From contig NC_057763.1 in the NCBI RefSeq assembly GCF_010389155.1, positions 39,414,645 through 39,478,644 on the forward strand: a stretch of 64,000 nucleotides of DNA, in the 5' to 3' direction. The DNA comes from Erigeron canadensis. Its lineage: Eukaryota > Streptophyta > Magnoliopsida > Asterales > Asteraceae. This document shows, one piece after another, positions 49,720 to 62,756 of this stretch. The notes beneath the pieces are model-generated. The model did no database searches, was not told the DNA's origin, and was given only the letters and a program-made list of their open reading frames with translations. Positions within the stretch are counted from its first letter, which is position 1, and every line of letters begins with the position of its first letter. Made by a program: the position numbers and the translations under genes.

Positions 49720-51598
49720 TGTATTATTGCGATACATATTTGTCGACATTCATTCTATTGATTAACTGACTGTATTAGCGTGTAGTAGCCATCACTGCTT
49801 GAATGAAAAGGGATTTCCATTACATTCCAAAGTAATGGGTGCTCCAAACTTTTAAATGTGCACTTTTGGTCCAAATATTTGTGAAAATGCAGACTCTAAG
49901 TCCAATGATTGACATCTTCACTTTCATACTGTTGAAGGATACTATATGTTGATTTAGCTGCTTTTTATATATCTTTGAAATTTTGCTTTTTTCAAAATTA
50001 AGAATTCATAAAGTAACAATACCATATTGAATTTGAATCCTTGAGTTATAATTGAAATCAATCCCAATACTCAATATCAAACTATGTAACCAGAGGGCCT
50101 TTGGCAAGTAAGTATTTATGTGAGCTATCAACCTGTAAATAACTTATCCAGTCGAATGGTGTTGCACCTGGTCTAGAAATCTTGCTGAACCTGGTAAAAA
50201 GGATCTCCTAAAGAAAGTTGTTTAACTGAGTGAAATGAGTGAATAGATGTTAGCGTTCATTGAAATTTAATTGTTTAGTTGCATTATAAGCTAGTGACAT
50301 TATTGGTGGCGTAGTTTGCACATGCAAACACTTCTTGAATGAATAGAGAACAGAAGTGCCGGTTTAAGATTTATAGAGACCTTAAACGAAATAAGTTTTT
50401 GAGGCATAGTTCCTAAACCTAATGATATATATATATATAATGAACCTGATGATCTCATATCATTTAAAAAGTTGAACTGATAATCATCAGATTTTAATTG
50501 TTCATTTTTTTTGTTTCTTTTTTATTTTACTTTTTTGTGGTTGCATCACATTTTGTTTATGTAGTAATCATACAGAAAGTTGGAACTTGTAAATTGTTAA
50601 GGAATAAATGTTTAATTGGATATGATATGATGGTGTATATTTAATATTTTGTTTATACGTAATATGTGCTGCACAAACATAATGAGATTATATAAAGTTT
50701 GAACTTCTACAAAGAAATTAATTATGTTTGTTTTTTTAATTAGACTGGTGCTACATATATCGTAAACATAATCTTTCAATTTTACTAGTTTGTATGCCTA
50801 GAATTTCAGTGGATACTTTCAATTTGTTTACAATTAAATATAGCTTTGATGATCTTAATGATGCAAGCAAGAGGTGAGTTTTTTATTCTCCTAATCATCT
50901 ATGAGGATTGATGATGATTATAAAGAAGTCAATCTTCTGTTACATTATAGTTATGTTATTGTTATACGGTTATACCGATGTTAAATTCATGTATGATGTT
51001 ACATGTTTATCAAAATAATGAAAAAATTCACAGAAAATAAAAAAATGTTAAAAGGCTTAAATGTGCCCTTAATGAAAAAGTAAATAACATAATGAAAGGG
51101 ATAAATGGAAACTATATTCTCTAAATTAATACGGGTAAAATTGGAATAAAACCAATCTGGATTATATGTTAACATTAAAATTAACAGATGGCAAAAATTT
51201 AAAGTTGGCTAATATTTAGGCCTATTTAGTAGGCCTCTCTATCACCACTCATGTTTAATAGGTGAGACGTCTTACCCTTTAATTATGTCACATCTTTGTT
51301 ATACATAAACCCATTAATGCAATAGATTTAATGGGTGACCTACCCTTTAGTATGTCTCTTTTTAATAACAAATATAAATATATACATACTCGTAAACTAG
51401 AAGACGTAAACTCATAGGTGCAACAATTTACTTCAATAAGAAAGCATGTCTTCAAGGCACCAAATCTGAAAACAAATGCGATACACTTAAAGGGTAAGAC
51501 CAGAAACGGGATACGTTTAATGGGTAATACCTTTTAACTATGTGATACTTTATTATACATATACCCATAAATAAAATGGTTTATGTGTCACATTTTTA
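49720..51598. other. MED28 3' UTR and intergenic sequence
   Basis: No gene was recognised. From 51220 to 51660 there are repeated segments: TATACATACTCGTAAACT occurs at about 51386 and 51635, and TTATACATA(A/T)(A/C)CC words occur three times. This suggests a partly duplicated repeat next to the gag fragment that follows. Confidence 0.4.
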
Positions 51599-51649
51599 TT
51601 ATACATAACCGCATACATACCAATATAGATATATACATACTCGTAAACT

Positions 51650-51814
51650 CAAACGTGCAACATGAGAAAAATTATCACTATACTCATCGTACTTCTTTTC
51701 ATAATCAACACGAAATTCCAGCAGTGTTGAAGGTTCATCAAGAACATGCAATTTCTTCTCATGCTTAAAAACAACTTTCAAGTTGTGATACCATTCATTA
51801 AAGTTGTTTGCCAT
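51650..51814 (-). pseudogene. Ty1/copia-type retrotransposon gag fragment
   Basis: The translation MANNFNEWYHNLKVVFKHEK, then KLHVLDEPSTLLEFRVDYEK, has the NFNEWYHNL and LHVLDEP words typical of the N-terminal gag region of plant copia elements. The frame leaves the family after about 50 residues, and no pol region or LTR was found nearby, so this is a relic. Confidence 0.6.
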
Positions 51815-52348
51815 CTAGCTCATCCTTGTTAAAAGGACTAGTTTTTTATGGGATTTTGAATCAACGGAGCCATTTAAAAGCAAGGAAATCAACAAAAATC
51901 GGACACCAAACCAATCAAACCCTCAAGCAACATTACAAAGTCATAAAGCCCTAAATATAAACGTGATGCCAAAATATCTCCAGATTGAATCATGCTTGAG
52001 TTTGAGCTGGATCAAGCAGCTTGTATAGCTGATAATGATTCAAGATTTTGAGTTGGTTGATAGTTTATAATACTAAAAAGCATTACATTAAAGCAGACAT
52101 CGGGATACTACCCTAATCAGAATAGGGATGAATGATTTTAACTGCCTGTTGTGTTACCCAGCATTACCTTTATTACCATTGGAGTCCATTTACTTCTAAA
52201 TGTTCAGAATACATTAAGTAGAAGACACATAAGGTAGTACTATAACCAGATAAAGTACAACTTATACTACAAAATAATCTTGAACACAAAGAATGCTAAC
52301 ATCTCCAATAGATTTACTAGCAATCAAAGAAACATAAAACAAATAAAT
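51815..52348. other. U1A 3' UTR and spacer
   Basis: No gene was recognised. The right half is probably the 3' UTR of the U1A gene, which runs leftward. Confidence 0.4.
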
Positions 52349-55300
52349 CTATTTCTTAGCATAGGTGATCAACATAGGGCTTTCAGGATTTATCTTGAAC
52401 CCTTGGAGGCTATGCATAGCAAGAGTCGCCTGCATCTCATCTCCATACTCTATGAAAGCAATGCCTGGCTTAGCTTCCACCATTCTTACTTCCTTGAAGC
52501 CTTGGTGTTGGCCGAACAGCATTTGCAGCATCATCGGTGTAGTTTGATGAGGAAGATTTTGGATGAACAAAATGCTGTTTGGTGGGGCTGGTGCCTCAGG
52601 CATCCCAGACTTAGCACCACCAACATATGGTATTTGTGATAGCTGCACCAAAGGTAAGAGGCAAATTATTAAGTAATCATTTTGGCGTAACTATACAGCT
52701 AAGTATACAAAAAAGACTTAATTAACACTATAAAAGGAAACATGCTTACCGGAGGAGGAGCACCATATGCACCCGCATAAGCAGGATTAACACCAATTGC
52801 TGCTTGATTTGCATCATGTTGACCCTTCCGCTTCTTCCCTGTTACATAAAAACATCATAACCAAGTACCAACGGTAAGAACATAATAGGCATCCAAAAGG
52901 ATTGTCTACCGTAGCACAACTTCTCTCCTTACTCAGAGAAATTTTGGTCAATATAGGTCACACGAAACTAATTTTAAGCAGAGAAATATCCATGGGGAAG
53001 AATATAATTTGACACCATAATAAAAAAAAAATCTATAACTATTGGATGTCCTTCTGGACAATTATACACAGACTATTCTATTTCACAGTCGAGTAAATCC
53101 ATTGTAGGTATTTAACATCTCTGGTTGACTGGTTGTGAACTTACTTGTATAGAAATTTTCTATACAGAAGTTTCAATGTATAGGTCAACCTTTTGTTATG
53201 TCTAATGAACAGCTGAACGGAAAAAAAAAAAAATAATAAGGGAGGCAAACTTGACCAAAACTTCAAAAAGCAGGTTAGCCTGGGCATTTATCGATATTTT
53301 TTAGGTTTGGTTTGGCAAAAACTTAAACTGCACAACGGGTCATGCAGGAAAACCGGGGACAGGCCTAACACCGGATTGTCAGACAATCAACAGCGAAGAG
53401 GAGAAACTTAAGAAGAGAAATGCACAATAAAGTAGTCAATTATCATCAGCAGTGTCATAACCGCTTATGCACCTCCACCACCGTAAGCAGCAACACATAA
53501 ATAAGAATATCAATCGCACTATATATTTATAATTCCAACCCAAAACCTATATTCAACTTAAACCTAAGAACATGAATCATAGATAAAAACCTAAAGCAAC
53601 AAAATTTGATTTTCAACTTGAACAAAAAAAGAACTTCATTTAAATCTTAGAGCACTAAAACTCACAAAATATCATTTTGCAATGGAAAAATGACAAGAAT
53701 TATCATTGAAGGCTGATGTCTCTCACAGTTAAAGCACAGAAGTAGAATTTTAGTATTTCTGAAGTTTTGGAATTAAATTCCCAAGAAATTTTTTGTTATA
53801 CCCCAGGATAGTTCAATACTTTCTTGAAAGTTAACCTTACCCAAGAACTTCAAAAATTTGCCTTTTCATTGTTATGATGTACTTCTCTTCTTCAATTTCA
53901 CCTGTTTGCAAAATAATTATCTGGACAACCTGCCCCCAAATTTTCACGATATTCCAACATGATCCATTGTACAATTCAAAGGCTAACCATACAAACCATG
54001 AGAACATAAAAACCTCCCATAACCCCCTTGCAAGAGTTTGGGTCAAGTTTGCCGCATCTATTTTCATGTTTCTTAGGGTTACATGAATCATGACACTCCC
54101 ACACACAAACTTTCTACCAGTATTATAAAAAAAAAAAAAGAAGTCATTGAACTTTCGTACATGTTTCCGCTGAAAAACTTAGCCCATTCTTAACGTTTTT
54201 AATGTCCTTGGGTATTTAAAGGTTATCTAAGCAATGTCGTTATATATATATATATATATATATATAGGGGAAAGATAATTATAGTACAAGGGTTTGAAAA
54301 AGTACAAAAAGTACAAGGTATTTCCTCAATCTTTTTCCTTCTTCCTTCCATCTCCGACCACCACCATGATCCTCCGGCGACGGCGACCATCTCCGGCGAG
54401 ACTTACACATGTGTAAGTACAACTTTTTTAGCATTTTAGGGTTTAAAATTTCTAGGTTTTTTCCTTCGCGAGACAACCACCACCAGCCACCATCATCTCC
54501 GACCACCCCAACCACGGCGTTGGCGCTGGCATCAAGGGCTTCGCCCGTACTGTAGCAAACCGTCACCATCTCTTGGATCGCCGCCCATCAAATCCATACG
54601 ATTCTCATATGCGTCCCTTGATGGTCAGCTTAGAACGGATGAAGGCCTCTGGCCCGTACCGTATCCACCCGAAAATGAACCTAATTCACGCCGGAAAGTT
54701 AACTTACACATGTGAAAGTTGTACTTACACATGTGTAAGTGTTGCCGGAGATGGTCGTCGTCGCCGGAGGATCATGGTGGTGGTCGGAAATGGAAGGAAC
54801 AAGCATGTGTAAGTTAACTTACACATGTACTTTTTGTACTTTTTCAAACCCTTGTACTATAAATAACCCACCCCTATATATATATATATATATATATATA
54901 TCTTACCCAGTCACCAATGAGATGCTACTAAAAATAACTCGCTACCACAAGACCACACAAGACACCAAGAAGAAAAAATGTCACCTTTTTCATCATGCCT
55001 CTTTCGCCTTTCTCGGGGTACAAAAGTGCCATCGGCTTTTGCTATGACATCTGATTTTGTTTTGGCATATTGTATTCTCTGTAATCATCAAATGAAATAA
55101 TATTAAAAACATGTCAAAAAGAAGCATTGAGTATGACCAAGTACCATATGTAACTATTTAGATGTTGTCTCCTTTTGCATAAATTACCAAGTGAATGGAT
55201 AGAATTTCATGACTGGTGAAAAGAATATATGCGAATTTAAGATAACTTATCTTGGAATGCACAATCAAATTAATGCCTAAGCTATGAATATTTTGGGTTA

Positions 55301-56343
55301 ATATTTCTATTCTATGAAAAAAATTAAAACTTGTGGCGATTGAAAATCATGCATAAGATATATTATACTTATAGTTCGCACAAACCTACCACATAAACAT
55401 AAGAGAAGAAAAAACGAAACCACGCCCAACTAAAAAAAGAGGCAGCAAATATAAAAATATGAGTATGAGTAACATCATGAATTGAGTTAAAGATTGCATC
55501 TTTTAATGCCCATCATTCTCCAATACCGTTTCGCAATTTATAAAACTCTACTCAGAAGTAAATTTTTGAAATTTCCATGTTGCCAACATACTAACTAATA
55601 AAATTATTTACTTAATAGTTAATAAGACCTTACAACTACATTAATTCTCTTACTGTACCCAACAAATTTGACACTAACAAGTCACTTTTATACATCTTAT
55701 TAATCGTAACCATCTCTACATATCTTATACAACTATTATATGTAATAATACAAGCTTCTCTTTTTCCGAATGCGTATTAAAAGACTAAAAAATTTTCTCT
55801 CGTCCTCCTTTCGTCTAAGCCCTTAAGTTCTCTACCTCTAAGTTTTAGCACTTAGCATTGTTTCAAGTGAACCCCTAGTGATATAAAAATATAGATTAGC
55901 TAAAAAAAAAAGGTGGAATTGAACATACCATCGCTTTATCGTAGAATGGAAAACCCTGCATTTGTTTCAAAGCAGTAGTCGCGGACGAAACATCCTCGAA
56001 AACAACCCATGCTTGTCCTTTGTGTTTTAGGGTTTTAAATGCTAATATCTCCAATATCTTCCCAAATTGTGAAAACACAGCTTGCAGTGATTTCTTTAAT
56101 TCTGGTCATTTTTAAAAATATATTACACAGTTAATATAAGTCTTAAATAGCTAAAACAGTAGCTTAATTAGGTCAAAAATTTATATATTTATAAAAGTTA
56201 GTTACTGTATGTAATAATAAAGATAAATAGAATAAGAAAAGGGATATATATATACCGTCGATTTTGGTTTTTTCGTTTAGATTATTGATGTAAATGGTGT
56301 TGTTCGGTGGTGCGTCGCCGCCTCCGACCGCCATCTCCGCCAT
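52349..56343 (-). CDS. U1A: U1 small nuclear ribonucleoprotein A
   Basis: U1A binds stem-loop II of U1 snRNA and takes part in 5' splice-site recognition. Exons in order: 56256-56343, 55929-56101, 54985-55078, 52750-52838 and 52349-52642, giving 245 residues. RRM1 has [20 protein letters not shown] (RNP2) and [15 protein letters not shown] (RNP1), then [20 protein letters not shown] and [19 protein letters not shown] linker rich in Ala, Pro and Gly leads to RRM2 with [40 protein letters not shown] and the end MLITYAKK. The [16 protein letters not shown] block and YAKTKSD separate it from its paralogue U2B''. Intron 3 (2.1 kb) holds a foldback element. The gene looks intact. Confidence 0.93.
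54267..54874. mobile_element. 608-bp foldback element in a U1A intron
   Basis: The left end is GGGGAAAGATAATTATAGTA and the complement of the right end is GGGGTGGGTTATTTATAGTA. Both continue CAAGGGTTTGAAAAAGTAC. A second inverted pair lies inside (CATGATCCTCCGGCGACGGC and its complement). Each side is bounded by TA inside long (TA)n runs (54240-54266 and 54875-54901). The interior is GC-rich and codon-like, and contains the palindrome CTTACACATGTGTAAG more than once. No transposase is encoded. Confidence 0.8.
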
Positions 56344-56530
56344 TGTTTATATAATGTTCTTGTTTTCTTCTGTTTCGATCCTGCTCAAGTTTATTCAGGC
56401 ACTGACGAACAATTTTAATAAAAAAGAATTTTTGAGGGATTCGGGATTGTAAGGCACAGATATAAATAGTGAAGTGGCCCAAGTTTGTCATGGCCCAATA
56501 TTGACGTAATGGGCTAATATTATTAATTAT
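56344..56530 (-). promoter_or_regulatory. U1A promoter with three site II elements
   Basis: Within 130-170 bases of the ATG lie GTGGCCCAAG, CATGGCCCAAT and AATGGGCTAA. These are TGGGCC/T (site II) motifs in both orientations, a pattern of plant housekeeping promoters. ATAAATA at about 56462 could serve as a weak TATA. Confidence 0.55.
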
Positions 56531-56574
56531 TTAGTCGTGAATCAACTCCATCTTGGATGTTTTTGATTTGTACT

Positions 56575-56910
56575 TCCTAGTTAAATCAATTGGTTGAGCA
56601 CCTCTAAATCAATTGGTTGAGTACCTGTTTTATAAGCAAAAGGTCTTGGATTCAAGACTTTCGAAGTACATAGAAAGTCCTTCTAAGAAGGCTTAGCTTG
56701 GTTATACTCAGGCTCAAGTCTGAAGAGGCAGGGGTTCAAGTCTGATTGTCGTGCCTTCGGGCTGATTAGAAAGGGGTTTTCCCTCATCGGGTATTTGAAA
56801 TAGGCATTTCTACTTCTAGGGAACTCTCTAGCGCAGACCCAGTTAAGACAACGTATGCTAGACCTTTCGTTGTCGAATCGCGACACGAAGTTTTCCAGTG
56901 AAATTCACCT
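56575..56910 (+). mobile_element. SINE, family B, copy 2
   Basis: The tRNA-like head has TAAATCAATTGGTTGAGCAC (box A region, partly duplicated) and GGTCTTGGATTCAAGACTTT (box B region). The body contains GGGGTTCAAGTCTGATTGTC, GGGGTTTTCCCTCATCGGGT and GTTAAGACAACGTATGCTAG, shared with the inverted copy at 15305-15622. Confidence 0.7.
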
Positions 56911-58860
56911 TTAAAGAAAAAAGATGTTTTTGATTTCTTTCTACTTTTGTATTGGAATAGTTTTTGGTACAAGCCGGTTGGTATTACAAATCGATTATCT
57001 AAACCAAAAGCCATATTTAAGTTATGGTTTTGGTATGGTATTTTTGGTACCAATATCGCTTATAACCGTTTCGCATTTAAGTATATTACATTGACAACGA
57101 AAGCAACAAGCTAAAGAAATCTCCAATAGAAACATCAATATCGTTAAATATATTCGCCACTTCAGCAACATGTCAAAAATTGTTCAGGCATATTAAACCA
57201 ACATCCTACTCATATTAGAGGGGTTTAGGCTCCAAATAAAGAAACCAAGAGAAAAAGCTTCTGTCAATTTCTTCATCAAATTCTTTTCAAAGGAAAACTA
57301 CATGATCAACTACTCCTATAAACTAATAAACAAAAACGTGGATAACTAAAAACTAGTAAACATAAACGTGGATGACTAATTAAACCAAGGACTGTTTATT
57401 TTTATAATCATTAAGTGATTGAATTAATAACGTGGTTGAATGGATATGATCTATATGAATTAAGTTAATATGGTCATTTCCTAAGACTCAACATGTGCCA
57501 AAGTCGTATCAATAGTTCTAAGTTACTGTAGATTTGAAGGAGTTCTTAGACTTTAAAGGTATAAATTAGGGGCATTCTACACTGTTTAAAACCGATTATC
57601 AACCTTATTGTTTGTGTCAATTAAAATAAAATCTTTCAAACCATTGCTTTTAATAAATAAGTAAAAAGTAATTATTAAACAGTTGTCAATGAACTTGGCG
57701 TTGACTCGTAGCTCCTAAGCCATGGACCCTCACACTGCACGCAACACGGCAGCCCTCATGCAAAGCAACCCTCGCCGTCCACACCCTTTATTCCTGGTTC
57801 TCGACACCTGCGTCGCCTTTCGATACTACGAAGTTTTTTACTACTGCCCAAATATATGTTTGTCACTTGTTACATCATTGAATAACGGGCTACCTTTATC
57901 ATGTGTGAAAGACATTTAAATACTATGTGCTTCTATTTAAAAAGAAAACAAGAAAACATTTTTCTTATGAAAAAATTATTGTTTTGTTTTATCAAAAATG
58001 CACTAATAACGCAAAAATAATATCAACTTATACTTTCATAAAACCACTGCTTTCAAGTACTTCATTAAAATGACATAAAAATCAAACCAATTCTAAGCCT
58101 ACAATGTTTAATTAAGACTCTCGTATGAAGTTATAAACATCCAATACAATCTTACACATGATTTAGGGTTTCAATAACTTGGCGCTGTCTGAGGATATTT
58201 GAGATGTAAACAGTATTATTCTTACCACGACAGAGTACGTAGAGATGTTGCTTCCAAGTTCCACTTAAGAAAGAAAAAAACTCCCAACTTTGCAAGACAT
58301 GAATATGAAGCTTTTAACATTTATCTCTGAATGTTAACCACTTAATGTAACTTTGCTGTTTAAATTTATGAAGGGGTGGATTTCCATAACGTCTATAATA
58401 AATGTATAATAATATAATATCTTATTTGTAATTAGAGAGTTCTAAATATCTTATTTGTCCACTAAACTTAAAAATATATTTAAAAAAATGTGATTATTAA
58501 ACATGGAAAATATCAAAAATACCTAAATGCTTAAATTTAATTCAATTAATAATAAACATGTAGATTTTTAAATTTTCAATAACATTATCAAATTATAATT
58601 TAGTCTTTTATTTTATCCCTAATGTGACATGAAAAAGTGAGAAGGAAAGGAAGTGTCGGATACTCAACAATGATCCGTAGATTCCGACCACAATGTTTGA
58701 CCTTTAGCCACTTTTCCTTTTTCTTGGTAAAAAAGGTTTAAAAGAAAGAAATAAAGAAAGAAAGAGATTACATTGCGTAACATATGGACCTTTTAATTGG
58801 TGGGCCACAATTAAGAATTAAGTACAATGGACCTCTCAAACCCAGCCCGATATTAGTAAA
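56911..58860. other. Intergenic region left of the LEA gene
   Basis: AT-rich. A small GC-richer patch at 57700-57830 gives an open frame (57722-57919) without family features; it may be a degraded gene fragment. Nothing else was recognised. Confidence 0.4.
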
Positions 58861-59034
58861 ACTTAACCCTATTTGCCTCCTCTATAAATACCATTACGTC
58901 TCACTCTTAACATTTCTCTTCCTACAAAACCTCACCTTCTAGTTCATTGATAACAGCAGCTACAGAGAAGTTTGTCTCTAGAACTTTCTGTAGTTGCAGC
59001 CAATTAAAAAATATATTACAATATATATATATCA
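58861..59034 (+). promoter_or_regulatory. Promoter and leader of the LEA gene
   Basis: A clear TATA box, CTATAAATA, lies at 58882-58890, so transcription should start near 58920, leaving a leader of about 115 bases. TTACGTC just downstream carries an ACGT core, but whether it acts as a stress element is unknown. Confidence 0.6.
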
Positions 59035-59738
59035 ATGGCTTCTAATGCTAAAATTGTGTCGTCATTCATTGTTGGTCAATGCTCACTTGTTGCCAGGTAA
59101 CTTATATATATATATATATATATTTCACGTTAACTAAATTTTGTTATCTAGGAATTAATACTGTACTTACACTTTTTTAATTGCTTATCAATAAACCTTA
59201 TAAGATGGATCTATAGAAATTACTGCATTGTATTTATTACTTGTATGTAGCTGTAAAAGAGCTAGAGCTAGGATTTTAGGCCTATGTTTATTTTTAACGT
59301 CACATATCTATTATTTGTTCACTCGTGACTAGAAAAAAAAATCATCAGCTCAATTTATGTATTCAGGACTAATTGCAATGAATTATTAAAGACATATTAC
59401 ATAAATTTAATTGTCTTTATCTTAAAAAGCCTACATTCAGCCTCTTAATTAAACTTAAGACGCCCCTAATTTTATTATTTGGCATGTTTGATATATATAT
59501 GTATAGGCGTGGATATGCATCAACATCACAAGGTGGTGTAACGCAACAAGCGTTAAGGGGGGATAATGTGGTTAATATGATGAAGAAAGGAGGAGGTGAT
59601 CAAGAATCGAATAAATCCGCGGCTGCATGGATTCCGGATCCAGTTACTGGTTATTACAAGCCAGAAGGACATGAAAACCAGATCGATCCAGCCGAGCTTC
59701 GTGAGATGCTTTTGAAACACAAAACGCAACAAAGTTAA
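59035..59738 (+). CDS. LEA protein of the Lea5/SAG21 (LEA_3) group
   Basis: These small proteins accumulate in senescence, drought and oxidative stress, and the studied Arabidopsis member goes to mitochondria. Two exons, 59035-59096 and 59507-59738, give 97 residues; the intron splits an Arg codon (AG/G). The N-terminal MASNAKIVSSFIVGQCSLVA followed by RRGYA is a typical mitochondrial presequence with a cleavage-like RRGYA site. The conserved C-terminal block is AAWIPDPVTGYYKPEGHENQ, IDPAELREMLLKHK. The middle (residues 30-50) is Gly, Lys and Asn-rich and disordered. Length and exon layout match the family. Confidence 0.93.
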
Positions 59739-60781
59739 TTAGCTGAAAGCTAGCTAGTTTAATTAATTTTGATTCATTTTTACAACACAATGCATGTATT
59801 GTTGTTCAACATGGAGGATTGATTAATTTGAGCATAATGCAACAATATGGTACCGCCACCGTTTTCTAAAAGGCTAGTAAATTAAAAAAAAAAAGAAGCG
59901 AACAATCATCTCCAAAGTGCCTTAGTAGTAAGGCGTCTTGATGGTCTTTTAAGATAATAGACTTAGAACGCCATTGAGCAAACATTATGATGATCAAGGT
60001 AAACGTTTTGAACGACTTAAGAAATACATGCTAGACAATATTATCTCTATCTGCAAAAAGAGAAATTGTTTTACATGAGAGCATCCAGACGTACAAATAT
60101 AGCAAGACATAGGTTCATCTCTGTTTTAACTCGGTCCCGGCCCCCTCTTCTGTTGTTGGAACTAGTAATAGTATGTGTTGCACAAACTAACTAACAAAAT
60201 TGGTGGTTTGTATTGTTTAGTTTTTTTTGTGAAAAATGTTTATCACGTTGTCTACGACTATGGCACTATATGTCTGCAAAACAATATGTGGAGTATGACT
60301 TCTCTTGCTAATCCATTTAAAACGTGAGTTCTCTTTTGTACAGGGAAAATACACCGGTTAATTTCGATCCAGTAACTTCGTATAATATCACCATCTTACT
60401 AATTCGTGAACAACCTCAACTGCTATCAATATATACAAGTAGCTAACATATTTTATTTCTAGTCTATATGCATAATTGCATATATAAATTTGGTTATTTC
60501 AAAGGATATATACTTGTTAAAGTAGCTAACATATTACTAGATTGGTTGAATTTGGGAAAGTATTCGTGTTGCAACCTTTCTTAATTGTTCTATAGGTAAA
60601 AAGAGCCTAAATTAACTGCAATTAACCATACAATACAACCCTGTAATCCATATCTGATCAAAGTTAGATTTATGATTAGATAACAATAATATTATCGATC
60701 ATATATGGCTAAGTTTAACATATTTATTCAACAAGTGAACACATTTTCAGAACACCTAACGGAGAAACCACCCTTGGAACG
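59739..60781. other. Spacer between the LEA and DUF538 genes
   Basis: This holds the LEA 3' UTR and the DUF538 3' UTR with AT-rich sequence between. No gene was recognised. Confidence 0.4.
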
Positions 60782-61276
60782 TTACATAAACGAGTCCAAA
60801 CGCTTCTGGGCTTTAGACTCTAAATCATCGCAATCAAACCCACAACTGCACTGTGGCGACTCCTCGAAATTCTCAACATCGAATCTTACTGAAAACATGC
60901 CAGCCGAGATGTCTACCTCATCTTCGCGGCGAATTGCATTCTTAACATTTGCCCGCATAAACAGATATAATCTTACACTAACTCCTCTCAAATTCGTTAT
61001 CTGGTCTTTAGTGATCACTCCACTGACCATTTGGTTGAACATGACATAATACCCGTCAAAGGAAAAAGCACATTTACCGGACAAGCTAATCACAAACTCA
61101 CCGGTGGCTCTGTCCAGGGTGTAACCGATAATGTTGCTGGGAATCAGGCCTGGTGGAAGATTGTATTCCTGTAGCATATCATACACCGTTGGTAGTTGGG
61201 CAACCGTGGCACAACTAAAGAGTAGAAGGATGAATGCTGATTGTAAACATATAAACCTATCCAAGTGGGAGTACAT
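60782..61276 (-). CDS. DUF538 family protein, copy 1
   Basis: DUF538 proteins are small plant proteins of uncertain biochemical role, often induced by stress or senescence and proposed to bind lipids. The single exon encodes 164 residues. Residues 1-26 (MYSHLDRFICLQSAFILLLF then SCATVAQ) form a signal peptide, so the product should be secreted. The family core follows: TVYDMLQEYNLPPGLIPSNI, GYTLDRATGEFVISLSGKCA, then MVSGVITKDQITNLRGVSVR. The C-terminal ESPQCSCGFDCDDL is a conserved cysteine cluster. The first Met is chosen because the signal peptide begins there. A second copy lies 1.5 kb to the right in the same direction. Confidence 0.9.
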   Translation of the reverse strand: MYSHLDRFICLQSAFILLLFSCATVAQLPTVYDMLQEYNLPPGLIPSNIIGYTLDRATGEFVISLSGKCAFSFDGYYVMFNQMVSGVITKDQITNLRGVSVRLYLFMRANVKNAIRREDEVDISAGMFSVRFDVENFEESPQCSCGFDCDDLESKAQKRLDSFM

Positions 61277-62756
61277 GGTGAATTATATATTAAGCTGTAT
61301 GTGTATTTTTTTTGGTGAATTTTATTTTTGTAAGATCAATGATAATTGTAGATAGATGTTGTTGGTTAAAGAAAAGGGACAATAGTTGGATGCAACACAT
61401 TTTTCTTATGTCCCTTGTCTAAGGTGTTTATGCACACACAGAACCAACAACATAGACAAGTTTTATGGGTTTTTTCTAACTAATACAAATCTTAGACGTA
61501 ATACTATGGGAGAATCCAAAAACCAAATGATATATAGTAATGTGTAGGAGTAATATTTAAGAAGTAAACAACCATCTGGCCTGGCAACTACAAGCTGCTT
61601 CGAACAATTGGTGTTCTTTCATGGCCCAAAACACCTAGCATGAGGTTCCAAGCACAGATGACGGAACGCACCCAGCAATGTCTGCTATATAGCCCTGAGA
61701 AAGCACATGTATACTCGATAAGTAAGATCAGCACCTAGAAGAGAGTAGTTACTTAGGTACTTGTACAATCTTAGTCTATCTCTGCAGATCCCTAACTTGA
61801 ATGTAGATTGCATATGTGAAATAATGAGCTTGTCATGAGGACCATTCTCCTTCAGTCATTTTGCAATTTACTTGGTTTCTGCATACACTTATGTGGAGGT
61901 AACATAAGCACACTCAAAGAGTAAATGTTAAAAAAACTAGAGCAGAAATGATAGATGCAAAATGTTTACCTAAATTAAGACTCATACAAAGGAACAACTG
62001 TGACCAATTTGGCATAAGCGGGGTATTCTTGAAGAGAGGAGGGGGTGATGTAGACGAATTTTACTTCTACCCAAAGGTAAAGAAAATGCTTCAAAAGGAC
62101 CTCCAGCCAAAAAGGTGCATACAAGGTTAATGTTAACATAATTAGAGAGAAAAAGTGAGTTTCATGTATTAGATCATTTAGACAAATATTTCAAATCTAT
62201 CTTTTGAGCAAACATACCATTACTCGAAGGCAAACCTAACTGATTCACCCCAATTATCAATCTCACTGGCATCTCTAACTAGGCTCTTCTGAGATACACT
62301 TAACAATGCCTTCTTCTACTTTCTTCCACATACATGATCCGGCTTTTTGCCTGTCATCACTAGTGATCAAGATCTGATATTCTATTTCACTACCCATTGT
62401 AACTGTATACGCATTCAGTAAGTGAAACTAATCTATGTGCACAACAAGTTCATAGCATCTCTAATCTCCCTTTTAGGCTTCAATGTTCATCTACACACTA
62501 TAGATTACAAAGTATAAACTTCAACTAATTTCAAGACTAACTAGGTGTATATGGATCAACTAAATGGAAATGGATATCATTAACAAAAAACTTCACATTT
62601 ATTCATTCAAGATAGTCAAAAAAATCATGATCATATATAACATTAAAACATCCTCTTAAACCCAATTATTCATACATACATACATTAATCTCGAGAAGAC
62701 ATCCCAGGAAACCCGAACAGAGAAAACTTCATCCGTTAATTTATGTAAAATTAAAC
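61277..62756. other. Spacer between the two DUF538 genes
   Basis: This holds the promoter of copy 1 (left) and probably the 3' UTR of copy 2 (right). A stretch at 61570-62340 is less AT-rich and transcript-like, with an open frame (61948-62130), but I recognise no family in it. Confidence 0.35.

Noticed and set aside
54279..55047. Open frames within the foldback element
   Set aside because: They arise from the element's inverted repeats and captured GC-rich cargo, and they break at the element ends.
52349..56343. U2B'' instead of U1A
   Set aside because: The RRM1 sequence [16 protein letters not shown] and the end MLITYAKK fit U1A; U2B'' has a different RRM1 and ends in an SFAKK-type tail.
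57722..57919. Small gene in a GC-richer patch
   Set aside because: No recognisable domain, and its second half turns into AT-rich low-information sequence.
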